Shown here piece by piece: positions 39,319-47,938 of a stretch of DNA of 64,000 nt. The DNA is from Ardenticatenaceae bacterium (GTDB lineage: Bacteria; Chloroflexota; Anaerolineae; Promineifilales; Promineifilaceae): contig JACKBT010000009.1 in assembly GCA_020634415.1 (NCBI GenBank), positions 62,001 through 126,000 of the forward strand, read 5' to 3'. The notes beneath the pieces were generated by a model. It was not told the DNA's origin. It made no database searches and was given only the letters and a program-made list of their open reading frames with translations. How positions within the stretch are numbered: the first letter of the stretch is position 1; each line of letters opens with the position of its first letter. The translations under genes were made by a program, and so were the position numbers.

Positions 39319-40771
39319 GCTCACCACAGCCGTGCCGCCAATAACGGCCGTCCTTACGCAACAACTCATCCGCTTCCTCCGGCCCCCAGCTATCCCGCGC
39401 ATACATCACCAGCGGAGAGCGCTGCGGGGCCATCTCCCAGCCCGTAATCACGGGATCAATCAACCGCCAGGCTGACTCGATCTCATCGCTGCGCGTAAAC
39501 AGAGTAGCATCTCCATTCAAGGCATCCAGCAATAATCTTTCGTAGGCATCGGGTAACGGCCGTCCCTTAAACGACGTTTGATAATGAAACTCCAAATCCA
39601 CCGACTGCGTTTCCTGAATCGAACCGGGAATCTTGGCCTCAAACTTCAAATGAATGCCCTCATCCGGCTGCACACAAATAGACAGCGTATTGGCATGAAA
39701 ATCCCCATCCTCAATCTGGTCAAACATCAAGTGCGGCGGCTTCTTAAACTCCACCACAATCTCCGAATTCTTACGCGCCATCGCCTTGCCCGACCGCAGA
39801 TAGAAAGGCACACCCTGCCAGCGCCAGTTGTCAATGTGCAGTTTCAGAGCCGCATAAGTGGGCGTTTGGGAATTTTCGGCCACGCCTTCGGCCTGCGGAT
39901 AATCGGCATATTGGGCGCGAACAGTTTCCTCCAGCGGGATCGGCCGTATGGCCTTAAACACCTTCGCCTTCTCATTGCGCACAGCATCCGCCTCAAACGA
40001 AGCGGGTGGCTCCATAGCAATCAGGGCCAACAACTGCATCAAGTGATTTTGAATCATGTCACGCATCACACCAGCCTTGTCGTAATAACCTGCCCGATGC
40101 CCCACATCCACATCCTCTGTTACACTAATTTGCACTGAGTTGACATAATTGCGATTCCACACCGGTTCAAAAATGGTGTTCGCAAAGCGGAGGAAGAGGA
40201 TATTTTGCGCCGTCTCCTTGCCCAGGTAATGGTCAATGCGGTAAATCTGATGTTCCTGGAAAATGGTGTGCAAATCCTGGTTCAACACCTGCGCCGAATG
40301 CAAGTCTGCGCCAAAGGGTTTTTCCACGACCACCCGCCGATAGCCTTCAGCCTCAGCCACCATGTTGTGTTCACCGAGATGCTGGACGATGGGCACGAAG
40401 AAGCGCGGGGCGGTTGCCAGGTAGTAGAGGCGATTGGCCGGGCCATCATCTAGATCGTGCAGATAGTCTTTGAGATTTTGGTAATCAACGGCCGTATCCA
40501 AATCCCCCTGCACATACCACACATACTGCACAAACAGATCCCAATCCTCGGCGTGGCTGGCTAACATATCAGGGGCAAACTCCTCCATCCCCTCATACAA
40601 AAGCTGCCGAAAATCATCATGGCTCCAGGGCCGCCGCGCAAAGCCCACCACATTTAGCTGCTTCGCCAGCCGCCGTTTGGTAAACGAGCTAAACAAAGCC
40701 GGAATCAATTTACGCCGGGTTAAGTCGCCCGACGCACCGAAGATGATAATAGTTGTTGGTTGGCTTGCCAT
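39311..40771 (-). CDS. zwf: Glucose-6-phosphate 1-dehydrogenase
   Basis: First enzyme of the oxidative pentose phosphate pathway: glucose-6-phosphate plus NADP to 6-phosphogluconolactone. The 486-residue protein begins with the coenzyme fold IIIFGASGDLTRRKLIPALF, has the substrate signature YRIDHYLGKETAQN with the catalytic His-Lys pair, and KPFG. ATG 40771 is the first Met of the conserved N-terminus. It follows gnd on the same strand, so the two NADPH-producing steps are probably one operon. Confidence 0.97.
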   Translation of the reverse strand: MASQPTTIIIFGASGDLTRRKLIPALFSSFTKRRLAKQLNVVGFARRPWSHDDFRQLLYEGMEEFAPDMLASHAEDWDLFVQYVWYVQGDLDTAVDYQNLKDYLHDLDDGPANRLYYLATAPRFFVPIVQHLGEHNMVAEAEGYRRVVVEKPFGADLHSAQVLNQDLHTIFQEHQIYRIDHYLGKETAQNILFLRFANTIFEPVWNRNYVNSVQISVTEDVDVGHRAGYYDKAGVMRDMIQNHLMQLLALIAMEPPASFEADAVRNEKAKVFKAIRPIPLEETVRAQYADYPQAEGVAENSQTPTYAALKLHIDNWRWQGVPFYLRSGKAMARKNSEIVVEFKKPPHLMFDQIEDGDFHANTLSICVQPDEGIHLKFEAKIPGSIQETQSVDLEFHYQTSFKGRPLPDAYERLLLDALNGDATLFTRSDEIESAWRLIDPVITGWEMAPQRSPLVMYARDSWGPEEADELLRKDGRYWRHGCGEHE

Positions 40772-40784
40772 GGACTGCCTCAAA

Positions 40785-40820
40785 AAAACGTAAACCGTAA
40801 ACAGCATAGGTTTACGTTTT
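40785..40820. repeat. AACGTAA-type hairpin between gnd and zwf
   Basis: AAAACGTAAACC and GGTTTACGTTTT form a perfect 12-bp stem with a 12-base loop. Confidence 0.7.
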
Positions 40821-40825
40821 ACACA

Positions 40826-42280
40826 TTACGCATTATACGAAGTCGAAGTCACGCTGCCACCCTCCCCCGTCCAATTGGTGTGGAAGACCTGGCCGCGTGG
40901 CTGGTCTACGCGCTCATAGGTGTGGGCACCAAAGTAGTCGCGCTGGGCCTGGATCATGTTGGCGGGGAGACGGCCGCGGCGGTAGCCATCATAGAAGGCC
41001 AGGGCACTGGACATGGCCGGGACGGGTATGCCCAGTTCTACAGCCTGGCTCACCACACGCCGCCAGCTAGATTCGGCCGTTTCAATCTGCTCCTTAAAGA
41101 AATCATCCAACAGCAGGTTGGTGAGTGCAGGATTCTTTGCAAACGCTTTTTGGATGTCGGTGAGGAAAGCGGAGCGGATAATGCAGCCTTCGCGCCACAA
41201 CAGAGCAATGCCGCCATAGTTCAGGTTCCAGCTATATTGCGCCGCGGCGGCACGGAACAGCATATAGCCCTGGGTGTAGGAGATGAGCTTGGCGGCGTAG
41301 AGGGCGTTTTCCAGGTCAGCAATGAAGGCTTGTTTGTCACCGGTGAAGTTGGCCGCAGCCGAACGGAGTACCTGGGAGGCCGCTACACGCTCCTGCTTTA
41401 ACGCCGAGAGGAAGCGGGCGAAGACAGCTTCCCCGATGAGGGTAAGGGGGATACCAGCGTCCAGGGCGGCAACGGCCGTCCACTTCCCCGTCCCCTTCTG
41501 CCCCGCACTATCCAAAATCAAATCCAGCACCGCCTGCCCATCCTCATCCTTAAAAGCCAAAATATCACCCGTAATCTCAATCAAATACGAGTCCAATTGG
41601 CGTGTGTCCCACTCCTTAAAAATGGCACTCATCGCTTCGTTCGACAGGCCCAAAGCCGTTTTCATGAGATCATAGGCTTCGGCAATGAGCTGCATATCGC
41701 CATACTCAATGCCATTGTGCACCATCTTCACAAAATGCCCTGCGCCATCTTCGCCCACCCAGTCACAACAAGGCACGCCACCAGGCACTTTGGCCGCAAT
41801 CGCCTGGAAAATTGCCTTCACATGCGGCCAGGCTTCCGGTGCCCCACCAGGCATAATGGAGGGGCCAAATCGCGCCCCCTCCTCACCGCCAGAGACGCCT
41901 GTGCCAATAAACAAAAACCCCTTTTGGCGCAGTTCTTGGGTGCGGCGGATGGAATCTTCGTAGTTGGAGTTGCCGCCATCAATGATGATGTCGCCCTGTT
42001 CCAGCAGAGGCAGCAGTTCATCAATGACCATATCTACCGGCTTGCCCGCTTTAACCATGAGCATGACGCGGCGCGGCGGCTTCAAATGGGAGACCAACTC
42101 CTCTAGGGAGTAAGTACCAATAATATTTGTATCTTTGGCTTCGTTGTTGAGGAAATCGTCTACGCGAGAGGTGGTGCGGTTGTACACGGCTACGGTAAAG
42201 CCGTGATCGTTCATGTTCAGTACCAGGTTCTGGCCCATCACGGCCAGACCAATGAGACCAATATCGGCCGTTTTAGACAT
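40826..42280 (-). CDS. gnd: 6-phosphogluconate dehydrogenase (decarboxylating)
   Basis: Oxidises 6-phosphogluconate to ribulose-5-phosphate, giving NADPH and CO2. The 484-residue long-form enzyme has the Rossmann motif GLAVMGQNLVLNM, the catalytic lysine region AGHFVKMVHNGIEYGDMQLI and the IIDGGNSNYEDS segment. AAGGAG precedes ATG 42280. It shares a short divergent promoter region with the PIG-L deacetylase gene. Confidence 0.97.
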   Translation of the reverse strand: MSKTADIGLIGLAVMGQNLVLNMNDHGFTVAVYNRTTSRVDDFLNNEAKDTNIIGTYSLEELVSHLKPPRRVMLMVKAGKPVDMVIDELLPLLEQGDIIIDGGNSNYEDSIRRTQELRQKGFLFIGTGVSGGEEGARFGPSIMPGGAPEAWPHVKAIFQAIAAKVPGGVPCCDWVGEDGAGHFVKMVHNGIEYGDMQLIAEAYDLMKTALGLSNEAMSAIFKEWDTRQLDSYLIEITGDILAFKDEDGQAVLDLILDSAGQKGTGKWTAVAALDAGIPLTLIGEAVFARFLSALKQERVAASQVLRSAAANFTGDKQAFIADLENALYAAKLISYTQGYMLFRAAAAQYSWNLNYGGIALLWREGCIIRSAFLTDIQKAFAKNPALTNLLLDDFFKEQIETAESSWRRVVSQAVELGIPVPAMSSALAFYDGYRRGRLPANMIQAQRDYFGAHTYERVDQPRGQVFHTNWTGEGGSVTSTSYNA

Positions 42281-42381
42281 GGTGTTCTCCTTATAACGGG
42301 GCAAGTGGCAAAGGGTAGATGGGGGGAAGAATGTTTTGCGGCTTGCCTCTGGCCACATTCTTTCTTTCACTCGAATCATGG

Positions 42382-42388
42382 TATTATA
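42382..42388. promoter_or_regulatory. Overlapping divergent -10 elements (gnd / PIG-L)
   Basis: TATAAT on the minus strand (42388-42383) and TATTAT on the plus strand (42382-42387) overlap almost completely, so the two genes could only fire alternately. The -35 elements are weak. Confidence 0.45.
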
Positions 42389-42401
42389 GTTGTCATCACA
42401 G

Positions 42402-43187
42402 ATGGCACAAATAGAAATGGTAAACACTTATTACGACATCATATATCTTTCACCACACCTGGATGATGCTGTTTTGTCTTGCGGCGGGCAGATTTTTCAG
42501 GCAACAGCCGTTCAGCGGCAATCCGTCCTCATTGTCACCATCATGGCTGGCGATCCGGTGGAGACGGCCGTTTCCGAGTTCGCCCAAGGCCAGCACCAAA
42601 GCTGGGACTTGCTCCACGAAGCCACCGCCCAACGCCGTGCCGAAGACATGGCCGCCTGCCGCCTCATCGGGGCCGATCATGCCCATTGGCAAGTACCCGA
42701 CTGCATCTACCGCCACCACCCCCAAACCGGCATCACCTTCTACAACTCCGACCCCGACATTTTTGGGGCTGTTCATCCGGCAGAATATCCACTTGTTGAT
42801 GACTTGGCCGCACAGCTAACCCATTTACCGCCGCACGGCCGCATCTTGGCCCCGTTGACCATTGGCAACCATGTGGATCACCAATTGACGCGGCTGGCAG
42901 CAGAAAAAGCCTTTGGCAGCAGGTTGGTTTATTATGAGGAGTACCCCTATGCGCAGCGGCTGGGCGGGGTAGATAGCGTGATTGCACCGGATGATCCCCA
43001 GTGGCAAGCGGAGGTTATGCCCCTTAGCCCCGAGGCGTTGCAAATGAAGATTAAGGCCATTGCTGCCTATCCCTCACAGATGGCGAATCTATTTAACGGC
43101 CGTTCCCACATGATTCAACTCGTCACCGATTACACGCAAACCATTGGTGGCGAACGAATCTGGTATGGTAATTACGAAATTACGTAA
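42402..43187 (+). CDS. PIG-L family deacetylase
   Basis: A zinc-dependent N-acetylglucosaminyl-type deacetylase of 261 residues. The metal-binding motif is SPHLDDAVLSCGG (PHxDD) near residue 15, with a second histidine site in IGNHVDHQLTRLAAE. Relatives act on GlcNAc-PI, mycothiol or bacillithiol precursors, or chitin oligosaccharides; the substrate cannot be told here. The start could be ATG 42402 or ATG 42417. The -10 at 42382 leaves only about 10-20 bases of leader. Confidence 0.88.
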   Translation: MAQIEMVNTYYDIIYLSPHLDDAVLSCGGQIFQATAVQRQSVLIVTIMAGDPVETAVSEFAQGQHQSWDLLHEATAQRRAEDMAACRLIGADHAHWQVPDCIYRHHPQTGITFYNSDPDIFGAVHPAEYPLVDDLAAQLTHLPPHGRILAPLTIGNHVDHQLTRLAAEKAFGSRLVYYEEYPYAQRLGGVDSVIAPDDPQWQAEVMPLSPEALQMKIKAIAAYPSQMANLFNGRSHMIQLVTDYTQTIGGERIWYGNYEIT

Positions 43188-43205
43188 TTTCAAAAGGAAC
43201 TCCCC

Positions 43206-43811
43206 ATGCCCTGGATCGAAGTTATCTCTCTGGAAAAGGCCAAAGGCTTTTTGAAAAAAGAGTACGAAGCTGCCCTCAAACGAGCCGGGCGCATTTGGCA
43301 CATTGTCAGCATTATGAGCCAAAACCCCCGCGCCATGAAAGCCTCGATGGATTTTTACAGTGCCATCATGTTTGGCAGTTCGCCTCTCAGCCGCAGTCAG
43401 CGCGAGATGTTGGCGGTAGTCGTCTCTGCCACCAACGGCTGCCTCTACTGAATTCGCGCTCACGCGCACGACCTCCGGGCTGAGGTTGCCAACGACTGGG
43501 GATTGACGGATGAAGCTGAGGCAGATCATGTTGTCCATCTGCTTGCCTCCGATTGGCGGCAGGCACCGCTGCAAGCTGTGGATGAGGCTTTGTGTGCCTA
43601 TGCGGAAAAGGTAACGCGCACCCCGCAGCAGATGACGGCGGCCGATTTACAGGGTTTGCGGCAGCACGGTCTGGATGATCGGGCCATTCATGATGCCACG
43701 CAGGTGATCAGTTATTTTAATTACATCAACCGTATTGCGGATGCGCTGCATGTGGAACCGGAGGATTTTATTCGGCCCTGGGAGCAGAGCGCGGCGAAAT
43801 GGGGTAAGTAA
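43206..43811 (+). CDS. AhpD-like peroxidase-related protein, probable selenoprotein (CxxU)
   Basis: A single frame of 201 codons is interrupted only by TGA at 43449-43451. The AhpD active-site signature E-x11-C-x-x-C-x3-H is present as E (in SQREMLAVV), 11 residues, then C-L-Y-TGA-I-R-A-H. The TGA therefore stands exactly where AhpD has its reactive second cysteine. The homologous sequence continues in frame after it (RAHAHDLRAEVANDWGL). A 7-bp hairpin with a G-containing six-base loop follows at 43469-43488, as bacterial SECIS elements do. I read it as selenocysteine at position 82. AhpD-like CxxU selenoproteins are known from metagenomes. Alternatives are a Cys-codon nonsense mutation or a sequencing error. 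AAAGGA lies upstream of ATG 43206. Confidence 0.8.
43469..43488 (+). promoter_or_regulatory. Candidate bacterial SECIS element
   Basis: CGACCTC and GAGGTTG pair (one G-T wobble) around the loop CGGGCT, which has G at its second position. The loop begins 24 bases after the TGA, inside the 16-37 base window expected for SelB-dependent readthrough. Hand fold only. Confidence 0.55.
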
Positions 43812-43815
43812 ATAA

Positions 43816-43846
43816 AAACGGCCGTCTTCGGGGAAGACGGCCGTTT
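43816..43846. terminator. Bidirectional terminator built from the iterated palindrome
   Basis: AAACGGCCGTCTTC and GAAGACGGCCGTTT form a 14-bp stem with loop GGG. Each arm contains an ACGGCCGT copy. It separates convergent genes. Confidence 0.85.
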
Positions 43847-43875
43847 GACTATTCGTTAGTTAAAAACGTTCAGTC

Positions 43876-44316
43876 CTACCAACGGCTGCTGCCGCTGTCA
43901 CCATCAGAATATTCACGACGACGTTGGCCGCCACCGCTGCCACCGCCGCCACCAGGACGACGCTGACCGCCACCACCACCACTGCTGCCGCCACCGCCAA
44001 AACGACGTTGACCGCCGCCACCGCCGCCACCAGGACGACGCTGACCACCACCGCCGCCGCCACCGCGTTCTTCGCGGGGACGTGCTTCATTTACTCGTAA
44101 ATTACGGCCGTCTATTTCCATTCCATCTAACGCCGCTATGGCTGCATCAGCGGCACCCGATTCCATCTCTACGAAACAAAAACCGCGAAAACGACCCGTA
44201 TCACGATCATTGATCATGGCGATAGATTCAACCTCACCATATTCTGAGAACAGATCATTAACCTGTTCTTCTGTCGCTTGAAACGACAAATTCCCTACAT
44301 AAATCTTCTTTGCCAA
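43876..44316 (-). CDS. RRM RNA-binding protein with glycine-rich tail
   Basis: A 146-residue protein. It has an RRM (residues 3-78) with RNP2 IYVGNLSF and RNP1 RGFCFVEM, then a Gly/Arg/Gln tail with repeats of GQRRPGGGG, resembling plant and cyanobacterial glycine-rich RNA-binding proteins. The likely role is RNA chaperoning, often under cold stress in relatives. The start appears to be TTG at 44316 with GGAG upstream. It is a paralogue of the short RRM protein at 30361. Confidence 0.93.
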   Translation of the reverse strand: MAKKIYVGNLSFQATEEQVNDLFSEYGEVESIAMINDRDTGRFRGFCFVEMESGAADAAIAALDGMEIDGRNLRVNEARPREERGGGGGGGQRRPGGGGGGGQRRFGGGGSSGGGGGQRRPGGGGGSGGGQRRREYSDGDSGSSRW

Positions 44317-44557
44317 ATTACTCGTTCTCCATCTGAGTGCCAGCTTGCCATTGACGCTAATGATACAAGTCTGGTTTCTATATCATGATCGAGTATACGC
44401 ATGTCTTATGCCCTTGTCCAACAATTGCTTAAACTATTCTGCAAAAGCCAATCGCCATCTACATAGATAATATTTTTACACACCGTTTTTGGCTCAAGGA
44501 GATAGAAGAAGTGGCGAAAGATTGAGATGTAACAGTTTAAGTTTCCCTTCGTTAATG

Positions 44558-45133
44558 ATGAGTAGAGACAACCATATGGTGGCTACGGATAATGAACATG
44601 AGCTTGTTTCACGCGCCCAAGTAGGGGATGCAGAAGCTTTTGGTGACTTGTATGAACTGTACTTGGACACCATTTATCGCTACATCTACTATCGAGTACA
44701 GAATCATCAAGATGCTGAAGATTTAACGGAGATTGTATTTCTGAAGGCATGGCAAAATATGCCCGATTATGTCATCGGCAAAACGCCTTTTGTGGCCTGG
44801 GTGTATCGCATTGCTCATAACAGTGTGATTGATCATTATCGAACCCGTAAAGAAACCATCCCCTTAAGTGAACACCCACCCATTAATGATGAAAAGATGA
44901 ATCTAGAAGAACATATACTCTCACAAGAGGAAAAACACACTTTATCTAAAGCCATTATGCGCTTATCACCATTGCACCAGCATGTGTTGGTGCTGCGGTT
45001 TATTAGTGGATTGAAGCCATCTGAGGTGGCAGATGTTTTGGATAGGAACGTGGGAGCGATTCGGGTCTTGCAGCATCGTGCCTTGAAAGCGCTACATACG
45101 TTGTTAACTGCTGAGGAGATCACGAATGTCTAA
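44558..45133 (+). CDS. ECF sigma factor (second)
   Basis: A sigma-70 family group 4 factor of about 191 residues. Region 2 is YELYLDTIYRYIYYRVQNHQ with DAEDLTEIVFLKAWQNM, and region 4 ends VADVLDRNVGAIRVLQHRAL. Several ATGs (44555, 44558, 44576) precede the conserved part and none has a good ribosome binding site. The gene overlaps the next one by eight bases, so sigma factor and membrane partner are made together. It is AT-richer than the surrounding genes. Confidence 0.9.
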   Translation: MSRDNHMVATDNEHELVSRAQVGDAEAFGDLYELYLDTIYRYIYYRVQNHQDAEDLTEIVFLKAWQNMPDYVIGKTPFVAWVYRIAHNSVIDHYRTRKETIPLSEHPPINDEKMNLEEHILSQEEKHTLSKAIMRLSPLHQHVLVLRFISGLKPSEVADVLDRNVGAIRVLQHRALKALHTLLTAEEITNV

Positions 45134-46475
45134 ATTAGATGGCATTGATGTTTTAGCTGAATGTATTGAAGCGGTGGAGGACGGCCGTTTAACCATAGCT
45201 GACTGCGTCGCTTGTTACCCCGAACATAGAGAAAGTCTGCAAGCCTTGCTGCCTTTGGCAGCCACCTTGCGCCAGTCCCCAGAGGTCATGCCGGCATCAG
45301 CCTTCCGCCAGGGAGCCAGACAACGGCTGATCAGACAACTGCCGCCCCAACCCAATCAAGCCCCTTTCTGGGCGAGAGTTAGCCAGAAACTTTCCCCTTC
45401 CTATTTAGCCAAAAAAGCAGCCGCTTTGTCCTGGGTAACTATCATCGCTTTGCTGGCTTTCTTGTTGGGGGGCAGCGGCCTCGTTTATGCTGCCAACAAC
45501 GCAGTTCCCGGCGATGCCCTATATAGTCTGGATCGTTCGCTGGAAGATTGGCGTTTGAGTTGGGCGGTTAGTCCACGCACGGCCGTTCGCCTGCAACTGA
45601 ACAATGCCCAAGAACGGTTGGCAGAAGCGGAAGCCCTATTGGCGCGAGGCGATGATGTTCATGCCAAAATGGCACTGGAGAGTTACGAAGAGGCGATGAC
45701 GGCCGTTGAAACCATCGAAAATCATAACAACCTGGTCATAAACGGCACCAACGTCAGACGGCCGTCCATGGGATTCACTTCCATCCTCACCACCACCACA
45801 CCCACCCTAACGCCAACCATCACCCCCACCATCACCCTTACGCCAACGGCAACAACCACACCAACAATCAGCGTCACCCCCACCACTACCGTTACACCCA
45901 CCATTACCAGCACACCAACGGCAACCCCCACCGTCACCATCACCCCCACACCCACCGTTACCGTTAGCCCAACCGCTACCACGCCCCCCACCAGCACACC
46001 AGTTCCCACCGCTACCATTACCCCCACTCTCTGCACAGGAGCCGATCCTCACCCCCACGCCACCGCCCTGGCCAACCAGGTTGGCGTACCCTATGATGAG
46101 ATTATCGGCTGGTTCTGTGCTGGCTTCGGCTTAGGCGAAATCGAACAAGCCTATGAACTCAGTGCGCAGACCGGCGTACCCGTTAGTGACATCTTCGCCC
46201 TACGATCATCGGGCCTGGGCTGGGGACAGATTCGCCAACAGTTGCAAGGCAATAACAACCCCACTCCGCCCAATGGCAACAGCGGCAACAATAGCAACAG
46301 CAATAATGGCAACGGCAATAGCAACAACGGTAATGGCAACAACGGCAATAGCAATAATGGCAATGGCAATAACGGCAACAATGGTAATGGTAACAATGGT
46401 AACAATGGCAACAATGGCAATGGCAACAACGGTAATGGCAACGGCAACAACGGTAATGGCAATAAAAAGAAGTAG
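45126..46475 (+). CDS. DUF5667-like membrane protein with T/P linker and N/G repeat tail (sigma partner)
   Basis: A 449-residue protein translated with the ECF sigma factor. N-terminal cytoplasmic helices (residues 1-95) come first, then one membrane helix (VTIIALLAFLLGGSGLVYAA) and a DUF5667-like domain (VPGDALYSLDRSLEDWRLSW). A Thr/Pro linker of about 85 residues follows, then a small helical domain repeating GLGEIEQAYELSAQTGVPVS. The Asn/Gly low-complexity tail (NGNGNNGN-type, about 75 residues) ends in three lysines. Probably an anti-sigma or sensor; the inference comes from order and topology. Confidence 0.75.
   Translation: MSKLDGIDVLAECIEAVEDGRLTIADCVACYPEHRESLQALLPLAATLRQSPEVMPASAFRQGARQRLIRQLPPQPNQAPFWARVSQKLSPSYLAKKAAALSWVTIIALLAFLLGGSGLVYAANNAVPGDALYSLDRSLEDWRLSWAVSPRTAVRLQLNNAQERLAEAEALLARGDDVHAKMALESYEEAMTAVETIENHNNLVINGTNVRRPSMGFTSILTTTTPTLTPTITPTITLTPTATTTPTISVTPTTTVTPTITSTPTATPTVTITPTPTVTVSPTATTPPTSTPVPTATITPTLCTGADPHPHATALANQVGVPYDEIIGWFCAGFGLGEIEQAYELSAQTGVPVSDIFALRSSGLGWGQIRQQLQGNNNPTPPNGNSGNNSNSNNGNGNSNNGNGNNGNSNNGNGNNGNNGNGNNGNNGNNGNGNNGNGNGNNGNGNKKK
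46260..46470 (+). repeat. AAT/GGC codon repeat encoding the Asn/Gly tail
   Basis: Near-tandem AATGGCAACGGC units, prone to slippage, encode an Asn/Gly tail in the membrane protein. The copy number probably varies between strains. Confidence 0.8.
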
Positions 46476-46518
46476 CAGAGGCACTTGTTAGCCAAGTTTA
46501 ATGAGGTTGTATTGGTAG

Positions 46519-46548
46519 AAGCTCGCACTAAAACAGTGCGAGCTTTTT
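46519..46548. terminator. Rho-independent terminator after the sigma/partner operon
   Basis: AAGCTCGCACT and AGTGCGAGCTT form an 11-bp stem, followed by T residues. It touches the end of the convergent gene at 46547. Confidence 0.88.
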
Positions 46549-46903
46549 ATTTTTCTGGTTCGGGATTATTATCTTCTGCGGCAGCATCAGGATCGGCCGT
46601 TTCCACCACCCGTTCATACTCCTCCTGGCTAATAAAACGGCCGCCTGTCATCTCATAATTCGTCATCTCATAACGGCCGTTCAAATACACCACCGCCTGC
46701 ATCCGCCGAAAACAACGATTATCCACAATCGTCTTGTGCCACACAAAACCACTATCCGTGCGGTTCAGATCATGCTGCTTATCCGCCCGCACCTTCACCT
46801 TCGCACCACAATTGTCACAGACAGCATAAAAATAAAGACCGTGCGTATCCGCATAAGCCTGTTTGCGCTCACCACCACCAAAAATCTTCTTCAAGAAACC
46901 CAT
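46547..46903 (-). CDS. Small conserved-type protein, unknown function
   Basis: I do not recognise this 118-residue protein. The N-terminus (GFLKKIFGGGERKQAYAD) is followed by a CDNCGAKV pair and an isolated later cysteine (NRCFRRMQAVVYLNGRYEM), so a partial zinc site is possible. The C-terminal end is acidic. ATG 46903 has AGGAGA upstream. It lies before the CHAD gene in the direction of transcription but is separated by about 50 bases. Confidence 0.7.
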   Translation of the reverse strand: MGFLKKIFGGGERKQAYADTHGLYFYAVCDNCGAKVKVRADKQHDLNRTDSGFVWHKTIVDNRCFRRMQAVVYLNGRYEMTNYEMTGGRFISQEEYERVVETADPDAAAEDNNPEPEK

Positions 46904-46956
46904 TTCCCTTCTCCTCAACAGATTGGCTCAATCTCCAAGATTGAGCCAATCCTCTT

Positions 46957-47856
46957 TCACAAAACCGAAATCGCCGCCGCCAAGTCCCGCCGCCACGCCG
47001 GGCTGTTCACATCATGCCAAATGGCCGGGAACGCAGCCACCAACTGGGTGATTTCTCGCGCCTGCACAGCCCGATAGGCAGCAACGGCCGTTTCACACCC
47101 CACCGTCTCCGCCAACATCTTCAACCCAATCGCCGCATCCTGCAACGCCCCCAAATGCTCCTGCATCCGCTCCAATGTCGCCTGCACTGGTTCAATCTCC
47201 GGCCCCAACAGCGGCGCAAAAAATTGCAGCGTATAGCGCAGCTCCTTGCCCTGAATCCGCAGCATATGCAGCCGCTCCAGCGGCGCGTTCTCCAGCCGAT
47301 TGGCATACGCACGTACCCCTGCCAACCGCTGATAAATTAAAACTGGCACATAGTGCGCCGCCGACATAGGCGCAAATGGATCTGGGTTGGGCAACACATC
47401 AAGGCCGGGCGTGTGGACAAAACGGCCGTATTCCTGCCAAAATTTCTCCCGCTTCGGCTTGCCCATGTAACCACACAACGCCTCATCAATTTCAGCTTGC
47501 CTTCCTTCCCAATAAGCTGCCAAACAAGCCAAGTCGTCCCCCGATTCCTCCATATGCAATTGCAATTTTTGCCGGAAAACGGCCGTATCCCGCGCCGCCC
47601 CCAAATAACGCATCATCTTCCGCAGCCGCCGCCGATACGGCTCCAGCACGCCCGGCTCAAAAAACGGCCGAAACAGCTTAAATCCTGTAAAGGTACGGCG
47701 AATGGCTTTGCGGGTTTCGTGAACGGCCGTAACCTCCGCCGCCGCCACCAACGCCGGACGGTGTTGTTCCATAATGGATAGTTGCGCGGCCAATAACGGC
47801 CGTGCCACCTCCGCCATCTCCGTCTCCGCCGTAAACAAAAGTAAATCTTCACTCAT
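46957..47856 (-). CDS. CHAD-domain protein
   Basis: A 299-residue all-helical CHAD protein. The conserved histidine- and basic-rich helices are seen as VHETRKAIRRTFTGFKLFRP near the N-terminus and LERLHMLRIQGKELRYTLQF in the second half. CHAD domains bind inorganic polyphosphate and are often found with polyphosphate granules or fused to CYTH phosphatases; no CYTH domain or ppk gene is in this window. ATG 47856. A terminator follows upstream at 47891. Confidence 0.88.
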   Translation of the reverse strand: MSEDLLLFTAETEMAEVARPLLAAQLSIMEQHRPALVAAAEVTAVHETRKAIRRTFTGFKLFRPFFEPGVLEPYRRRLRKMMRYLGAARDTAVFRQKLQLHMEESGDDLACLAAYWEGRQAEIDEALCGYMGKPKREKFWQEYGRFVHTPGLDVLPNPDPFAPMSAAHYVPVLIYQRLAGVRAYANRLENAPLERLHMLRIQGKELRYTLQFFAPLLGPEIEPVQATLERMQEHLGALQDAAIGLKMLAETVGCETAVAAYRAVQAREITQLVAAFPAIWHDVNSPAWRRDLAAAISVL

Positions 47857-47890
47857 GCTGCCATTATAAAAACAACATCTCAACCAAACA

Positions 47891-47917
47891 AAAAGCCCGA
47901 CAAATTGTCGGGCTTTT
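47891..47917. terminator. Rho-independent terminator after the cytochrome complex operon
   Basis: AAAAGCCCGAC and GTCGGGCTTTT form an 11-bp stem with a five-base loop and T/A runs on both sides. It ends the minus-strand respiratory operon. Confidence 0.9.
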
Positions 47918-47938
47918 AACTGTTCTTATTAAAGCTGT

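Noticed and set aside
26260..46470. Asn/Gly and Thr/Pro low-complexity tracts as evidence of mobile elements
   Set aside because: They lie in frame within linkers of surface or membrane proteins and are ordinary low-complexity codon expansions.
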